Below are positions 1 through 11,800 of a stretch of 64,000 nucleotides of DNA, piece after piece (position 1 is the first letter of the stretch; each line of letters opens with the position of its first letter). The stretch lies in assembly GCA_015296085.1 (NCBI GenBank), contig DVDT01000112.1, positions 1 through 64,000 on the forward strand. The letters run 5' to 3'. The position numbers were made by a program, and so were the translations under genes. This DNA comes from Trichormus sp. M33_DOE_039 (GTDB lineage Bacteria; Cyanobacteriota; Cyanobacteriia; Cyanobacteriales; Nostocaceae). The notes beneath the pieces were generated by a model that saw nothing but the letters and a program-made list of their open reading frames with translations, did not search any database and had not been told where the DNA came from.

Positions 1-1
1 A

Positions 2-1147
2 ATGCAACAACAGTTGCAAGCCTATCTCGATGAAAGCGAAGTCATCGGCATCCATCAAGGACACAGCAGTCAAAAAACCAGAAAAATCGCCTTCCTCTTC
101 ACCGGACAAGGTTCACAATATCACCACATGGGTCGGCAACTGTATGACACTCAACCCAGTTTCCGCCGCACCATTGACCAATGTGACAGCCTACTCCAAC
201 CACTGTTAGACGAATCAATATTACCAGTCATCTTCACAGAAGATGCACAAGACAACCGCATCAATCAGACAGCCTACACCCAAGTCGCCTTATTCGTCAT
301 CGAATACGCCCTAGCACAACTCTGGTTATCTTGGGGTATTCGTCCAAATGCTGTACTCGGTCACAGTGTCGGGGAATATGTCGCCGCTTGTATTGCTGGT
401 ATCTTCTCTTTAGAAGACGCACTCAAACTCATCGTGCAACGTGCATCTCTGATGCAAGCACTACCATCAGGTGGAGGAATGGCAGCAGTATTTGCCACAA
501 TAGAACAAGTCACACCTTTAATTGCTGAGTATCCCCAACAATTGAGTATTGCGGCTATCAATGGTGAACAAAGTCTTGTGTTATCAGGGGAATTAGAAGT
601 ATTAAATGCTGTAGTTCAAAAACTCGAAAGTCTGGGAATTGAAACTAGAAGACTGCAAGTATCTCATGCTTTCCACTCACCACTGATGCAGCCGATGTTG
701 GCTGAGTTTGAGCAAGTGGCTACATCGGTAACATATCAACTGCCGCAATTAGATGTGGTCTCGAATGTCACGGGTAAAGTCGCCAGACAGCACCAAATGT
801 CGAATGCGGCTTATTGGGTGGAACATATCCGGGCCAGTGTGCAGTTTGCCTCAAGTATGCAAGCGTTGTACCAAGCAGGATATAACGTGTTTGTGGAGGT
901 GGGGGCACATCCAACACTATTAGGAATGGCACGGCGCGAGTGTCCAGAACAGCTTGATACAGAAGGGTTATGGTTGGCTTCGTTGCGGAAAGGGAAACAA
1001 GATTGGCAGCAGTTGTTAGATTCAGTTGCACAGTTATATGTGGCTGGGGTGGAGGTTGACTGGCGAGGTTTTGAGGCTGATTATTCTCGTAGCAAGGTGG
1101 TTTTGCCGAATTATCCTTGGCAAAAACAGCGTTTTTGGTTGCCTTCT
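2..1147 (+). repeat. Direct repeat copy 1: AT-domain duplication in PKS genes
   Basis: This stretch matches 4717-5862 at a constant offset of 4715 bp without an indel in the parts compared, with near-identical DNA including silent positions. It covers the AT domain and its post-AT linker up to the PNYPWQ motif. The third PKS gene carries a clearly different AT. Confidence 0.9.
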
Positions 1148-3052
1148 GCTACTACGGTGCGATCGCCTATTCCCCAACTTCCACCAGAATTACAAAATTG
1201 GTTGTATGAGGTGCAATGGCAACCCCAAACCTCATCAGTTCAACAGTCAGCACTCGCACCTGCTCACTGGTTGATTTTAAGCGATGGCGTTCCGCCCACC
1301 GGAGGCGATCGCACTGGCGTTGCTGACAACTTGGCGCAGATGTTAGCAGAAAATGGTCATAGTTCTACTTTAGTTTTTTCTGGCGAGCGCATTCACTTTG
1401 AGCAACTCCTAGACAATATCCCAACTCATTTACCATTACAGATTTTGCATTTGTGGAGTTTGGATGATACTCAACAACCAGATTTAACACTGTTGACAAA
1501 CGCTCAAGAACGTAATCTTAGTAGCGTATTGCATCTTATCCAAGCATTAGCTAACCGTCAACAGTCAGCGCGGTTGTGGTTGGTGACACAAGGGGTGCAG
1601 GTCATCGGAGAAGATGCGGGAGAAATTGCGATCGCATCTGCACCTTTATGGGGTTTAGGTAGAGTAATTGCAATGGAGTCTCCTGAAATTTGGGGTGGTC
1701 TGGTTGATCTTGACCCTAGCTGTTCAACATCTGATGCTGCGGCTTTGTTACTGGCAAAACTGCCAATTATGACCCCAGGTGATCAGGTGGCTTGGCGAAA
1801 TCAACAGTGGTACACTGCCCGTCTGGTACGTAGTCAAACTTCACCAACAGAGGCTAAATCCCTGCAATTTACTCCAGAGGGAGCATACTTAATTGCAGGT
1901 GGACTCGGTGCTTTAGGACTGCAAATTGCTCTTTGGTGTGCAGAACAGGGTGCAAGGCATTTAATTTTACTGGGTCGTCGTTCTCCTAATGAAACTGCCC
2001 AAGCGACAATTCAAGAGTTAGAAAAAACAGGTACGCAAATCACAGTAGTACAAGTAGATATTGCTGACGCAGAAAAGTTGCAATCAGCATTAACAGCACT
2101 ACAAACACCACCATTGCGGGGCATTATTCATGCAGCAGGTGTGTTAGATGATGGGATGCTATTACAACAAAACTGGGAACGGTTTGCTAAAGTCATAGCC
2201 CCTAAAATCCAAGGTGCATGGAATCTACACACCCTGACACTAGACAAACCCCTCGACTTCTTTGTGTTGTTCTCGTCAACAGCTTGCATCCTCGGCGCAC
2301 CCGGTCAAAGTAATTACGCCGCCGCTAATGCCTTTTTAGATGCTTTAGCTCATTATCGTCAAACACAAGGATTAGTTGCTACCAGTATCAACTGGGGGCC
2401 GTGGGCAGAATTAGGTATGGCAGCATCATTAGGTCAAAGATTAGCCGCTGAAGGTATTGACTTAATTCCACCCACCCAAGCCTTGCAGTTGCTCAAACAC
2501 CTGCTACAACAGAGAGTTTCTCAGGTGACTGTTCTTCCCATTAACTGGACACAGTTTTTACAACGCTTCCCCACAGGAAAAACACCAAAATACTTTGAAC
2601 AACTAGCAGAGGATAAACAGCCAGAAAACCAACCATCCCAACTACAACAACGTTTGCAAGTCACACCTGTCACAGAGTGGAAATCTCTGTTAGTTGCCCA
2701 TATTAGCGATGAACTCACGAGCATCCTAGGTTTGAACCCATCCCAAACCCTCGACCCCTTACAAGGATTTGCAACAATGGGCATGGATTCACTCACAGCA
2801 GTGGAATTACGTAATCGTCTGCAAAAAAGTCTATGTCAATCTTTACCTTCAACACTGACATTCAACTATCCGAATATCGATACACTAGCAAGCTATCTTG
2901 TCAATACTTTAGATAACCAAAATATACCGAATGAAACTAAGCCGACATTAGTTAATTCCAGCCAATCAGTGACAGTAGCAGAAATTAAACAACTGTCAGA
3001 AGCAGAAGTCGAATCCATGATTGAGCAAGAACTAGCTTCATTAATTATTTAG
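2..3052 (+). CDS. Type I polyketide synthase, C-terminal part (AT-KR-ACP); 5' end outside window
   Basis: The reading frame is open at the left edge, so this is the C-terminal part of a longer modular PKS whose KS lies off the window. Visible order (residues counted from base 2): acyltransferase (GQGSQ near 35, nucleophile GHSVGEY near 120, HAFH near 222, the pattern usual for malonyl-CoA); ketoreductase (GGLGALG near 630, LDD motif of B-type KRs, NYAAANAF); ACP (MGMDSLTAVEL near 926, Ser carries phosphopantetheine). No dehydratase lies between AT and KR, so this module should leave a beta-hydroxyl. The last ~30 residues form an acidic helix like cyanobacterial PKS docking tails, matching the helical start of the next protein 50 bp downstream. 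The AT region is almost identical to that of the next gene. A short repeat-derived insert (SDGVPPTGGDRTG) sits in the AT-KR linker. Confidence 0.95.
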   Translation: MQQQLQAYLDESEVIGIHQGHSSQKTRKIAFLFTGQGSQYHHMGRQLYDTQPSFRRTIDQCDSLLQPLLDESILPVIFTEDAQDNRINQTAYTQVALFVIEYALAQLWLSWGIRPNAVLGHSVGEYVAACIAGIFSLEDALKLIVQRASLMQALPSGGGMAAVFATIEQVTPLIAEYPQQLSIAAINGEQSLVLSGELEVLNAVVQKLESLGIETRRLQVSHAFHSPLMQPMLAEFEQVATSVTYQLPQLDVVSNVTGKVARQHQMSNAAYWVEHIRASVQFASSMQALYQAGYNVFVEVGAHPTLLGMARRECPEQLDTEGLWLASLRKGKQDWQQLLDSVAQLYVAGVEVDWRGFEADYSRSKVVLPNYPWQKQRFWLPSATTVRSPIPQLPPELQNWLYEVQWQPQTSSVQQSALAPAHWLILSDGVPPTGGDRTGVADNLAQMLAENGHSSTLVFSGERIHFEQLLDNIPTHLPLQILHLWSLDDTQQPDLTLLTNAQERNLSSVLHLIQALANRQQSARLWLVTQGVQVIGEDAGEIAIASAPLWGLGRVIAMESPEIWGGLVDLDPSCSTSDAAALLLAKLPIMTPGDQVAWRNQQWYTARLVRSQTSPTEAKSLQFTPEGAYLIAGGLGALGLQIALWCAEQGARHLILLGRRSPNETAQATIQELEKTGTQITVVQVDIADAEKLQSALTALQTPPLRGIIHAAGVLDDGMLLQQNWERFAKVIAPKIQGAWNLHTLTLDKPLDFFVLFSSTACILGAPGQSNYAAANAFLDALAHYRQTQGLVATSINWGPWAELGMAASLGQRLAAEGIDLIPPTQALQLLKHLLQQRVSQVTVLPINWTQFLQRFPTGKTPKYFEQLAEDKQPENQPSQLQQRLQVTPVTEWKSLLVAHISDELTSILGLNPSQTLDPLQGFATMGMDSLTAVELRNRLQKSLCQSLPSTLTFNYPNIDTLASYLVNTLDNQNIPNETKPTLVNSSQSVTVAEIKQLSEAEVESMIEQELASLII
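1281..1312 (+). repeat. HIP1-containing short repeat absorbed in PKS coding sequence
   Basis: GC-rich segment with a GGCGTTCCGCCC / GGAGGCGATCGC pattern of the kind dispersed in Nostoc genomes. It is translated in frame as a Gly/Pro-rich insert in the linker before the KR and has no counterpart in the sister PKS genes. Confidence 0.5.
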
Positions 3053-3102
3053 TCAACAGTCAATAGTCAACAGTCATCAATTGCTCCTACCTGGAAACGA
3101 AC

Positions 3103-6100
3103 ATGAGCCAAATGGAAAGTATTGACCAGCTATCACCATCTCAACGCGCCCTTTTAGCGTTGAAAGAAATGCGTGCCAAGATTGAGGCAATGGAACAGGC
3201 TAAAACCGAACCGATCGCAATTGTGGGGATGGCGTGTCGGTTTCCGGGTGGTGCTGATGATCCTGAAGCCTTCTGGCAGATTTTACGGGAGGGTACTGAC
3301 GCAATTGTAGAAGTGCCGCGCGATCGCTGGGACATCGATAACTATTACGACCCCAACCCAGACAGCCCTGGGAAAATGTCTACCCGTTACGGTGGCTTTC
3401 TCCAACAGGTAGATCAATTCGATGCCGAGTTTTTCGGTATCTCCCCACGGGAAGCCATCAGCATCGACCCACAACAACGCCTACTACTAGAAGTAAGCTG
3501 GGAAGCTTTAGAAAATGCTGCTCAACCTACTACCGAACTTATGGGTAGTTCCACAGGGGTGTTTGTCGGTGTGACAACTAATGATTACACCCGCTTCTAT
3601 AACTACGCAGGAGAACAGGGAATTGATGCTTATCAGGGGACAGGTAGTGCTTTTAGTGCAATGGTTGGTCGCCTTTCTTTTGTATTAGGTTTGCAAGGGC
3701 CTTGTGTAGCTATCGATACAGCTTGCTCATCTTCTTTGGTTTCCATTCACCTAGCTTGTCAAAGTCTCCGCAATGGTGAGTGTGACTTAGCTTTAGCGGG
3801 GGGAGTCAACCTCATTCTCACACCAGAAGCCAATATCATGTTCTCCAAGGCGAGAATGATGGCAGCCGATGGACGTTGTAAAACCTTTGATGCCTCAGCT
3901 AATGGTTATGTACGGGGTGAAGGTTGCGGAATGGTTGTACTCAAACGCCTTTCTCAAGCACAAGCCCAAGGAGATAGGATACTAGCTGTAATTCGCGGTT
4001 CAGCTATTAATCAAGATGGTCGAAGTAGTGGGCTAACTGTACCCAATGGTATTGCTCAGGAAAACTTGATTCGTCAGGCGATCGCTAATGCTAAAGTACA
4101 ACCACAACAAATTAGCTACGTGGAAGCCCACGGTACAGGGACATCATTAGGCGATCCGATTGAAGTAGGAGCGATCGCGGCTACTTTAGCTACAGGACAT
4201 ACTATAGATCAACCTCTGGCGATCGGTTCTGTGAAAACCAACATCGGTCATTTGGAATCGGCTGCTGGCGTTGCAGGTCTAATGAAAGTTGTCTTGGCAC
4301 TGCAACATCAACAAATTCCGCCCCATCTGCACCTGAAGCAACCTAATCCTTTGATTTCTTGGGGAGAAATCCCATTAACTGTTCCCACAACCTTGACTCC
4401 TTGGCAACCCAACGGTGAAACACGCATTGCTGGCGTAAGTTCCTTCGGGTTTAGCGGCACAAATGCCCATGTGGTGATAGAGGAAGCAACAATTGGCAGG
4501 GGAGCAGGGGAGCAGAGGAGCAGGGGAGAAAGACCGCTACATTTATTAACACTGTCAGCTAAACAGCCCCAATCCCTTCAAGAATTAGCCAAACGCTACA
4601 TCAAATACTTCTCATCCCACCCAGAAACACCACTTGGCGACATCACCTATACATCTCAGACTGGCAGAACCCACTTTCCTCATCGTCTGGCTGTAATTGC
4701 ATCTGACCACCAACAAATGCAACAACAGTTGCAAGCCTATCTTGATGAAAGTGAAGTCATCGGCATCCATCAAGGACACAGCAGTCAAAAAATCAGAAAA
4801 ATCGCCTTCCTGTTCACCGGACAAGGTTCACAATATCACCACATGGGTCGGCAACTCTATGACACTCAACCAAGTTTTCGCCGCATCCTCGACCAATGTG
4901 ACAGCCTACTCCAACCACTACTCGGTGAATCAATTCTAGAGGTAATATTCTCTGACAACACAGAAGACAACCGCATAAACCAAACCGCATATACTCAAGT
5001 CGCTCTATTTGTTCTAGAGTATGCCCTAGCGCAACTGTGGTTATCTTGGGGTATTCGTCCAAATGCTGTACTCGGTCACAGTGTTGGGGAATATGTCGCC
5101 GCTTGTATTGCTGGGATCTTCTCTTTAGAAGACGCACTCAAACTCATCGTGCAACGTGCATCTCTGATGCAAGCACTACCATCAGGTGGGGGAATGGCAG
5201 CAGTATTTGCCACACTAGAACAAGTCACACCTTTAATTGCTGAGTATCCCCAACAATTGAGTATTGCGGCTGTCAATGGTGAACAAAGTCTTGTGTTATC
5301 AGGTGAGTTAGAAGTATTAAATGCGGTAGTCGCAAAACTCGAAAGTCTGGGAATTGAAACTAGAAGATTGCAAGTGTCTCATGCTTTCCACTCACCACTG
5401 ATGCAGCCGATGTTGGCTGAGTTTGAGCAAGTGGCTGCATCGGTAACATATCAACTGCCGCAATTAGATATTGCCTCCAATGTCACAGGTAAAGTCGCCA
5501 GACAGCACCAAATGTCGAATGCGGCTTATTGGGTGGAACATATTAAAGCCAGTGTGCAGTTTGCTTCAAGTATGCAAGCGTTGTATCAAGCGGGTTATGA
5601 GGTGTTTGTGGAGGTGGGGCCGCATCCGACGTTGTTAGGTATGGCACGGCGGGAGTGTCCAGAAATTCTAGATGAACAAGGGTTATGGTTGGCTTCTTTG
5701 CGTAAGGGTAAGGACGATTGGCAGCAGTTGTTGGATGCGGTGGCGCAGTTGTATGTGGCTGGGGTGGAAATTGATTGGCGAGGCTTTGAGGTTGATTATC
5801 TCCGCTATAAGGTGGTTTTGCCGAATTATCCTTGGCAACGTCAGCGTTACTGGTTGCCTAGTGCTATTAGCAAATCAACAGTTACACAAATCAGTGAAAA
5901 TCTGCTGCATCCTTTGTTGGGTTATCAGTTACGCTCTCCGGCGTTGAAAGATATTGTTTTTGAAACTCACTTAAATATTGATACGTTACCTTTCCTTGAT
6001 GATCACCGCATTTATGACACGGTAGTAGTACCGGGAGCTTCACATATTTCTATGCTGTTGCTTGCAGGTCGAGAACTTCTGGAAGCAGGGGCAATCTCGT

Positions 6101-8823
6101 TGCATGATATTACATTTTGGGAAGCCCTAAGCCTTGGCGATCGCACAACAACCAAACTACAACTGATTTTGCAACCTGAAGCCGCAGGTAAATATAAGTT
6201 TGAATTATTGAGTTTCCATAAACAAACGGATAATTGGTCAGTACACGCTACAGGACGACTCAACCAAGATACAAGCGATATTGAACAACCTTTATCTTGG
6301 ACTGAGTTACAGGCGCGTTGCTCAGAAACTTTGATTGGTAAAGATTTCTACGCTCAAGTCAGAGAAAACGGATTACAACTTGGTCAACGCTTCCAGTGGG
6401 TGGAATCTATGTGGCGGCGTGATGGTGAAGCGTTGTGTCAGATGCAATTACCCGTAGAATTTACCACTGAAATTTCAGCTTACCAACTGTTTCCGGGTTT
6501 AATTGACTCCTGTTTTCAGTTTTTAGGTTTTGCTTTACCTCAAGCTCAACGAGATCAGCAAGTTTACGTACCCTTTAGCTTAAATCGTTTTGATTTTTAC
6601 CAGTCTCCAAATCTCCAGCAGCGTTTATGGTGCTACGGAAAGCTAAATTCTGAAACCAGTTCCGCAGCAGGTATGTTTACCGGAGATATCTGGCTGCTGA
6701 ATGAAACCGGAGAACTAATCGCCTACATTGAAGGACTTTGCTTAAAGCAAGCACCGCGCCAAGCTTTGCTGCGAAATGACCAAACAACGACGCAGCAATG
6801 GTTATATGACATCCAATGGCAAGCAAAATCTAGATTACCAGTCCAATTACCGACTACCTCCGGTTGTTGGCTGATTTTCACGGATGCTAACGGTATTGGT
6901 ACAGCTTTGGCGCAGAAATTAGAACATCAAGGTGCAGTTTGTTTCCTCGTTGCTGTTGGTGAAACTTATCAGCAAATCAATGAACGTCAGTTTCAACTCA
7001 ACCCCAGTCAACCACAACATTTTCAGCAACTCTTGCAAGATGTATCTTCAGAAAATGCGCCATTGCGCGGGATTATTCATCTTTGGAGTCTGCTGGAAAC
7101 TAATGGGATAAATTATCCAGATAATGTCAGTTCAACAAACCTCTCCCTCCCGGCCTCCCTCTCCTACGAGGCAAGGGAGGAGCAACAAGATAATGAGCTT
7201 TTTCAGACTCTTAAGCCTCTCCCCGAAGCGGAGAGAGGTTTGGAGAGGGGTAAAATTAAATCCATCGATTTAACGTTAACTAGCTGTGGTAGTACCATCC
7301 ATCTGTTGCAGGCGTTATCTCAATTAGCAAACTGTCAAGCAAGACTTTGGCTATTTACCCAAAGCAGTCAACCTGTTGATAGTGAACTGACAATCAACAG
7401 TCTAAATCAAGCACCTCTATGGGGATTGGGACGAGTAATTGCTATTGAGTACCCAGCAAATTGGGGTGGTTTGGTAGATATTGATATTAATAGTTCTCCA
7501 GAGCAGACAGCAGAATTACTACTGGCGGATCTCTTGCAACCAGAGCCAGAAGACCATTTGGCTTTTCGTAATCAGGAACGTTATGTGGCTCGCTTAGTAC
7601 GCACTACACCTAAAGCTTCAGAAAAACCTGTCACACTATCTGCTGATGGTACTTACCTAATTACTGGAGGATTAGGTGCGCTGGGACTAGAATTTGCGCG
7701 CTGGATGATTCAGTATGGGGTACGCAATTTAGTGTTAGTTGGTCGTCGTCCGCCTTCTGCAAGTGCGATCGCTACTATTGAGGAAATGTCACAGACGGGA
7801 GCTAAGATACAAGTATTACAGTTAGATATCACTGATTTAGCGCAAGTCAAACAACACCTAGAACCGTTTAAAACTCGACTACGGGGAATTATTCATGCAG
7901 CTGGGGTGTTGAGCGATCGCATTATCTTACAGCAAACCTGGGAAGATTTTACTCAAGTTATAGCTCCCAAAGTCCAAGGAGCTTGGAATTTACACCAGTT
8001 CACTCAGGATATATCGCTGGATTTCTTTGTGATGTTTTCCTCGGCTGCTTCTTTGTTGGGTGCAGCAGGACAAGGTAACTACGCCGCCGCCAATGCCTTT
8101 TTAGATGCCTTTGCTCATTATCGCCGCGCTCAAGGTTTACCTGCACTCAGTATTAACTGGGGAGCTTGGGCAGAAGTGGGGATGGCGGCTAATTTAGACC
8201 GTTCTCAACCTCAAGGTGTGGAACGCATCGGAATTGAGCAAGGGTTACAGGTTTGGCAGTTCTTGCTGAGTCAAGATATTGCACAAGTGGGTGTGATTCC
8301 TGTTAATTGGCAAACCTTCTTAGAACAATATCGCTCTAGAGAAATCCCACCGCTTTTGAGAGAGTTTGCGCCCCAAGCACAATTAGCAACTAGCCAAAGC
8401 ACAATTCTGGAAAAACTGCAACAAGTTCCTGCTGATAAACAAAAATCTTTGCTGCTGTCCCACGTCCGGGAATTAGCAACCAAGGTGTTACGCCTCAACT
8501 CTTGGCAAACCCTAGACCCCGATAAACCCTTAATGGAAATGGGTCTCGACTCGCTCATGGCACTAGAGTTGCGGAATGTTCTGGAAAGTAATTTGGCTTG
8601 TTCTCTACCAGCCACGCTGCTATTTGACTATCCCAGTCTGCAAGCTTTAGTTAACCACCTGCTGCAAGATGTGCTGTTGTTGCCGAAATTGGCGGAATCA
8701 TCACCGGCATCACAGCCAGAGGATAGTGAACAATTAACTTCCCTGGAGGATTTAGCCAGGATGTCAGACGCAGAAACAGAATTACTCCTGCTGAAAAAAC
8801 TAGAACTGATAGATGGTAACTGA
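3103..8823 (+). CDS. Type I polyketide synthase module KS-AT-DH-KR-ACP
   Basis: One complete elongation module (1906 aa). An N-terminal docking helix (residues 1-33) precedes the KS, which has Cys in DTACSSSL (~206) and the His residues of EAHGTGT and [12 protein letters not shown]. The AT (GQGSQ ~572, GHSVGEY ~658, HAFH ~761) is malonyl type. The DH (~930-1190) has HxxxxxxxxP as [10 protein letters not shown], where the usual Gly is Asp, and keeps the second-half Asp in LIDSCFQ. The KR has GGLGALG (~1520) and VLSD; the ACP has [11 protein letters not shown] (~1811). No enoylreductase, so an alkene is expected. It ends with an acidic docking helix. The stop is 2 bp before the next ATG, so the genes are translationally linked. 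Two linkers carry repeat-derived inserts (4496-4527, 7139-7250). Confidence 0.96.
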   Translation: MSQMESIDQLSPSQRALLALKEMRAKIEAMEQAKTEPIAIVGMACRFPGGADDPEAFWQILREGTDAIVEVPRDRWDIDNYYDPNPDSPGKMSTRYGGFLQQVDQFDAEFFGISPREAISIDPQQRLLLEVSWEALENAAQPTTELMGSSTGVFVGVTTNDYTRFYNYAGEQGIDAYQGTGSAFSAMVGRLSFVLGLQGPCVAIDTACSSSLVSIHLACQSLRNGECDLALAGGVNLILTPEANIMFSKARMMAADGRCKTFDASANGYVRGEGCGMVVLKRLSQAQAQGDRILAVIRGSAINQDGRSSGLTVPNGIAQENLIRQAIANAKVQPQQISYVEAHGTGTSLGDPIEVGAIAATLATGHTIDQPLAIGSVKTNIGHLESAAGVAGLMKVVLALQHQQIPPHLHLKQPNPLISWGEIPLTVPTTLTPWQPNGETRIAGVSSFGFSGTNAHVVIEEATIGRGAGEQRSRGERPLHLLTLSAKQPQSLQELAKRYIKYFSSHPETPLGDITYTSQTGRTHFPHRLAVIASDHQQMQQQLQAYLDESEVIGIHQGHSSQKIRKIAFLFTGQGSQYHHMGRQLYDTQPSFRRILDQCDSLLQPLLGESILEVIFSDNTEDNRINQTAYTQVALFVLEYALAQLWLSWGIRPNAVLGHSVGEYVAACIAGIFSLEDALKLIVQRASLMQALPSGGGMAAVFATLEQVTPLIAEYPQQLSIAAVNGEQSLVLSGELEVLNAVVAKLESLGIETRRLQVSHAFHSPLMQPMLAEFEQVAASVTYQLPQLDIASNVTGKVARQHQMSNAAYWVEHIKASVQFASSMQALYQAGYEVFVEVGPHPTLLGMARRECPEILDEQGLWLASLRKGKDDWQQLLDAVAQLYVAGVEIDWRGFEVDYLRYKVVLPNYPWQRQRYWLPSAISKSTVTQISENLLHPLLGYQLRSPALKDIVFETHLNIDTLPFLDDHRIYDTVVVPGASHISMLLLAGRELLEAGAISLHDITFWEALSLGDRTTTKLQLILQPEAAGKYKFELLSFHKQTDNWSVHATGRLNQDTSDIEQPLSWTELQARCSETLIGKDFYAQVRENGLQLGQRFQWVESMWRRDGEALCQMQLPVEFTTEISAYQLFPGLIDSCFQFLGFALPQAQRDQQVYVPFSLNRFDFYQSPNLQQRLWCYGKLNSETSSAAGMFTGDIWLLNETGELIAYIEGLCLKQAPRQALLRNDQTTTQQWLYDIQWQAKSRLPVQLPTTSGCWLIFTDANGIGTALAQKLEHQGAVCFLVAVGETYQQINERQFQLNPSQPQHFQQLLQDVSSENAPLRGIIHLWSLLETNGINYPDNVSSTNLSLPASLSYEAREEQQDNELFQTLKPLPEAERGLERGKIKSIDLTLTSCGSTIHLLQALSQLANCQARLWLFTQSSQPVDSELTINSLNQAPLWGLGRVIAIEYPANWGGLVDIDINSSPEQTAELLLADLLQPEPEDHLAFRNQERYVARLVRTTPKASEKPVTLSADGTYLITGGLGALGLEFARWMIQYGVRNLVLVGRRPPSASAIATIEEMSQTGAKIQVLQLDITDLAQVKQHLEPFKTRLRGIIHAAGVLSDRIILQQTWEDFTQVIAPKVQGAWNLHQFTQDISLDFFVMFSSAASLLGAAGQGNYAAANAFLDAFAHYRRAQGLPALSINWGAWAEVGMAANLDRSQPQGVERIGIEQGLQVWQFLLSQDIAQVGVIPVNWQTFLEQYRSREIPPLLREFAPQAQLATSQSTILEKLQQVPADKQKSLLLSHVRELATKVLRLNSWQTLDPDKPLMEMGLDSLMALELRNVLESNLACSLPATLLFDYPSLQALVNHLLQDVLLLPKLAESSPASQPEDSEQLTSLEDLARMSDAETELLLLKKLELIDGN
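4496..4527 (+). repeat. Four tandem 8-nt units (GCAGGGGA-type) inside PKS
   Basis: Units at 4496, 4504, 4512 (one base changed) and 4520. The array lies between KS and AT and is read in frame as an Arg/Gly/Glu-rich linker ([13 protein letters not shown]). Similar short tandem repeats occur in intergenic DNA of Nostocales. Confidence 0.8.
4717..5862 (+). repeat. Direct repeat copy 2: AT-domain duplication in PKS genes
   Basis: Second copy of the AT segment at 2-1147 (offset 4715 bp). The near-identity at synonymous sites points to recent duplication or gene conversion between neighbouring modules. Confidence 0.9.
7139..7250 (+). repeat. Palindromic repeat insert in the DH-KR linker of PKS
   Basis: Contains CCTCTCC...GGAGAGG-type inverted motifs (for example 7215-7250) typical of dispersed cyanobacterial repeats. 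It is read in frame as a charged, low-complexity stretch (around [11 protein letters not shown] and [11 protein letters not shown]) absent from the sister modules. Confidence 0.6.
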
Positions 8824-8825
8824 AG

Positions 8826-11800
8826 ATGAGCAACACCAACGAGCGAGTTGAGGAATTATCCCCTTTAAAACGGGCTTTGCTGGCACTGGAAACTATGCAA
8901 GCCAAGCTGAACCGTCTGGAATCGAAAAAAACCGAACCAATTGCGATTGTCGGGATGGGATGCCGTTTTCCTGGCGGTGCGAATAATCCTGAAGTCTTTT
9001 GGCAGATGTTGCGCGATCGCGTGGATGCGATGCAGGAAATTCCGCGCGATCGCTGGGATTTAGCAACATACTACGATGCCGACCCTGATGCACCAGGGAA
9101 GATGTACACGCGTCATGGTGCTTTTGTGGATGGTGTTGATAAATTTGATGCTGACTTCTTCGGTATTTCCCCCCGTGAAGCGGCATTCATCGACCCACAA
9201 CAGCGATTGTTTTTAGAAGTTTGTTGGGAAGCTCTAGAGCAAGCCGGAGAACGACCAGATCAACTGGCTGGGAGTCGGACTGGAGTATTTGCAGGCGTGA
9301 TGTACACCGATTACTCGCGGTTACAAGGTACTGTTATCGATGCCTACAGTAGCACTGGCAACAGTATGAGTGTGGTGTCGGGACGAGTTTCTTATCTCTT
9401 GGGTTTGCAAGGGCCAAGCGTCACTTTAGATACAGCTTGTTCTTCTTCCTTGGTGACGGTGCATTTAGCTTGTCAAAGTCTGCGCTTAGGGGAATGTAAC
9501 TTGGCTTTGGCTGGTGGTGTCAGTCTGATGCTGATTCCCGACAACAATATTACCTTGTGTCGGACACGCGCTTTATCACCGGAAGGACGCTGCAAAACCT
9601 TCGATGCTGATGCTGACGGTTTCGCTCGTGGTGAGGGATGTGGTGTAATTGCACTCAAACGTCTTTCGGATGCGATCGCTGATGGTAATCCCATCTTGGC
9701 AGTGATTCGCGGTTCGGCTGTGAATCAAGATGGACGTAGCAATGGTTTGACTGCACCTAATGGCCCGGCTCAACAGGCAGTCTTACGGGAAGCTTTAGCT
9801 AATGCTGGAGTGAAGCCGCATCAAGTTAGCTATGTAGAAGCGCATGGTACAGGTACACCGCTAGGAGACCCGATTGAGGTGAGTTCACTAGCGGCGGTTT
9901 TGGGTGAAGGGCGATCGCCAAATCACCCCCTAGCTTTGGGTTCAGTTAAAACTAATATCGGTCATTTGGAATCAGCAGCCGGTGTTGCAGGTTTAATCAA
10001 AGTCGTCCTAGCCATGCAGCATCAGCAGATTCCGCCTCATCTTCACTTGCAAAAGTTGAATCCCTACATTTCTTGGGGTAATCTGCCAATTTCAATTCCT
10101 ACAGAACTCACTCCTTGGGAGAGTGGCACAGAAAGGCGCATTGCTGGGGTAAGTTCCTTTGGTTTTAGCGGTACGAATGCTCATGTAGTTTTGGAAGAAG
10201 CACCGCTTTTGCCAACAGAACCAGCTTTAGTATCAGTAAAAGATTATCTTTTCCCCCTATCTGCTAAGACTCCGGCGGCTCTTTTAGACATGGCGCAAGC
10301 TTACCGCCAATTCTTGCAGGGTAAAACAAACTTATTGGATATTGCTTATACAGCGAGTCTGCGCCGTCCCCATCATAGATATCGCCTCGCTTTAGTCGGA
10401 CAATCTGTTGAGCAACTAACAGCAGCACTTGACGCTTTTATTCAAGGTGAAACTCACCCCAACTTAGTAACTTTGGAAAACCCCTCTGTAGAGACGTTGC
10501 ATGCAACGTCTCTACATGTTCCCCCTTCCTTGGTAGGGAAGGGGGTTAGGGGGTTAGGTTTAGCGTTAACTGAGCCACACCCAGATGATTTGTCCCGCTT
10601 AGTTTTCGTCTTCTCTGGCCAGGGAGCGCAGTGGTTAGGGATGGGACGGCAACTTTTAGCACAAGAGCCTGTGTTTCGAGAGACTATGCAAGAGTGCGAT
10701 CGCATCTTACAATCTCTCACCCATTGGTCGCTACTCCAAGAATTAGCCGCACCAGAAGATATTTCTCGTCTGCAAGCTACCGAAGTCGCACAACCTGCGA
10801 TTGTGGCGATACAAATTGCCTTAACAGCTTTGTGGCGTTCCTGGGGTGTGGAACCTGCGGCGGTCGTAGGACATAGTCTCGGTGAAATTACTGCTGCTTA
10901 TGTAGCAGGCGTTTTTACTTTAGAACAAGCTTTGCGGATTGTTGTGCAAAGGGCATCCTTGATGCAGCAGGCCACAGGCAAAGGCAAAATGGCGGCGATC
11001 GCCATGCCTTGGCAAGAGGTGAAATCTTGGCTAGAGGAATTTCCTGGTTTAGCGATCGCCGCTATCAATAGTCCCACTTCTACGGTCGTGGCTGGTGATG
11101 CTACTGCCTTAGAAGCATTGTGTGAAAGACTACAAGCCCAGGAAATATTTTGTCGGTTGTTGCGAGTTAATTACGCTTTTCACTGTCCACAGATGCAGCC
11201 TTACAGCGAGGAACTAGTCAAGCTACTGTCAGGACTGCAACCGCAAACAGCCCAATTACCTTTATTCTCTACAGTTACAGGCACGAGTAGCGATGGAAAA
11301 GACTGGGATGCCGTTTATTGGGGGCGGAATATGCGATCGCCCGTCCAATTCAGCCAAGCAATAGAAAATTTGCTGCATGAAGGATACACCTGTTTTGTTG
11401 AGGTTAGCCCTCACCCCGTCTTATCCCAGAATATTCAAGAGTGTTTACAACACACAGGGAAAACCGGAATTGTCCTCGCCTCGATGCACAGAGAGCGACA
11501 AGAGCGATATTTCTTACTCAGTGAACTAGGTCGCCTGTATACCTTGGGCTATCAACCGCAATGGACAGCTTTATATCCAGACAAAAGAAGGTGCGTTTTA
11601 CTACCGACTTATCCTTGGCAACATGAACGCTATTGGCTAGAAGGTACAACCAACAACTATCTACCTGCAAGACCAACTTCACAGCAACCGTTATTAGGAG
11701 AAGCCTTACCCACTCTGGCGCATCTACCTGAAATGCGGATTTGGCAGACACAATTAGATGTGCGGTCGCTACCTTATCTCAACGACCACTGGGTGCAAGG

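Noticed and set aside
361-1031. Opposite-strand and alternate-frame ORFs across the PKS genes
   Set aside because: They overlap well-supported PKS domains, have no SD or domain content, and repeat at the duplicated AT positions simply because the DNA is duplicated.
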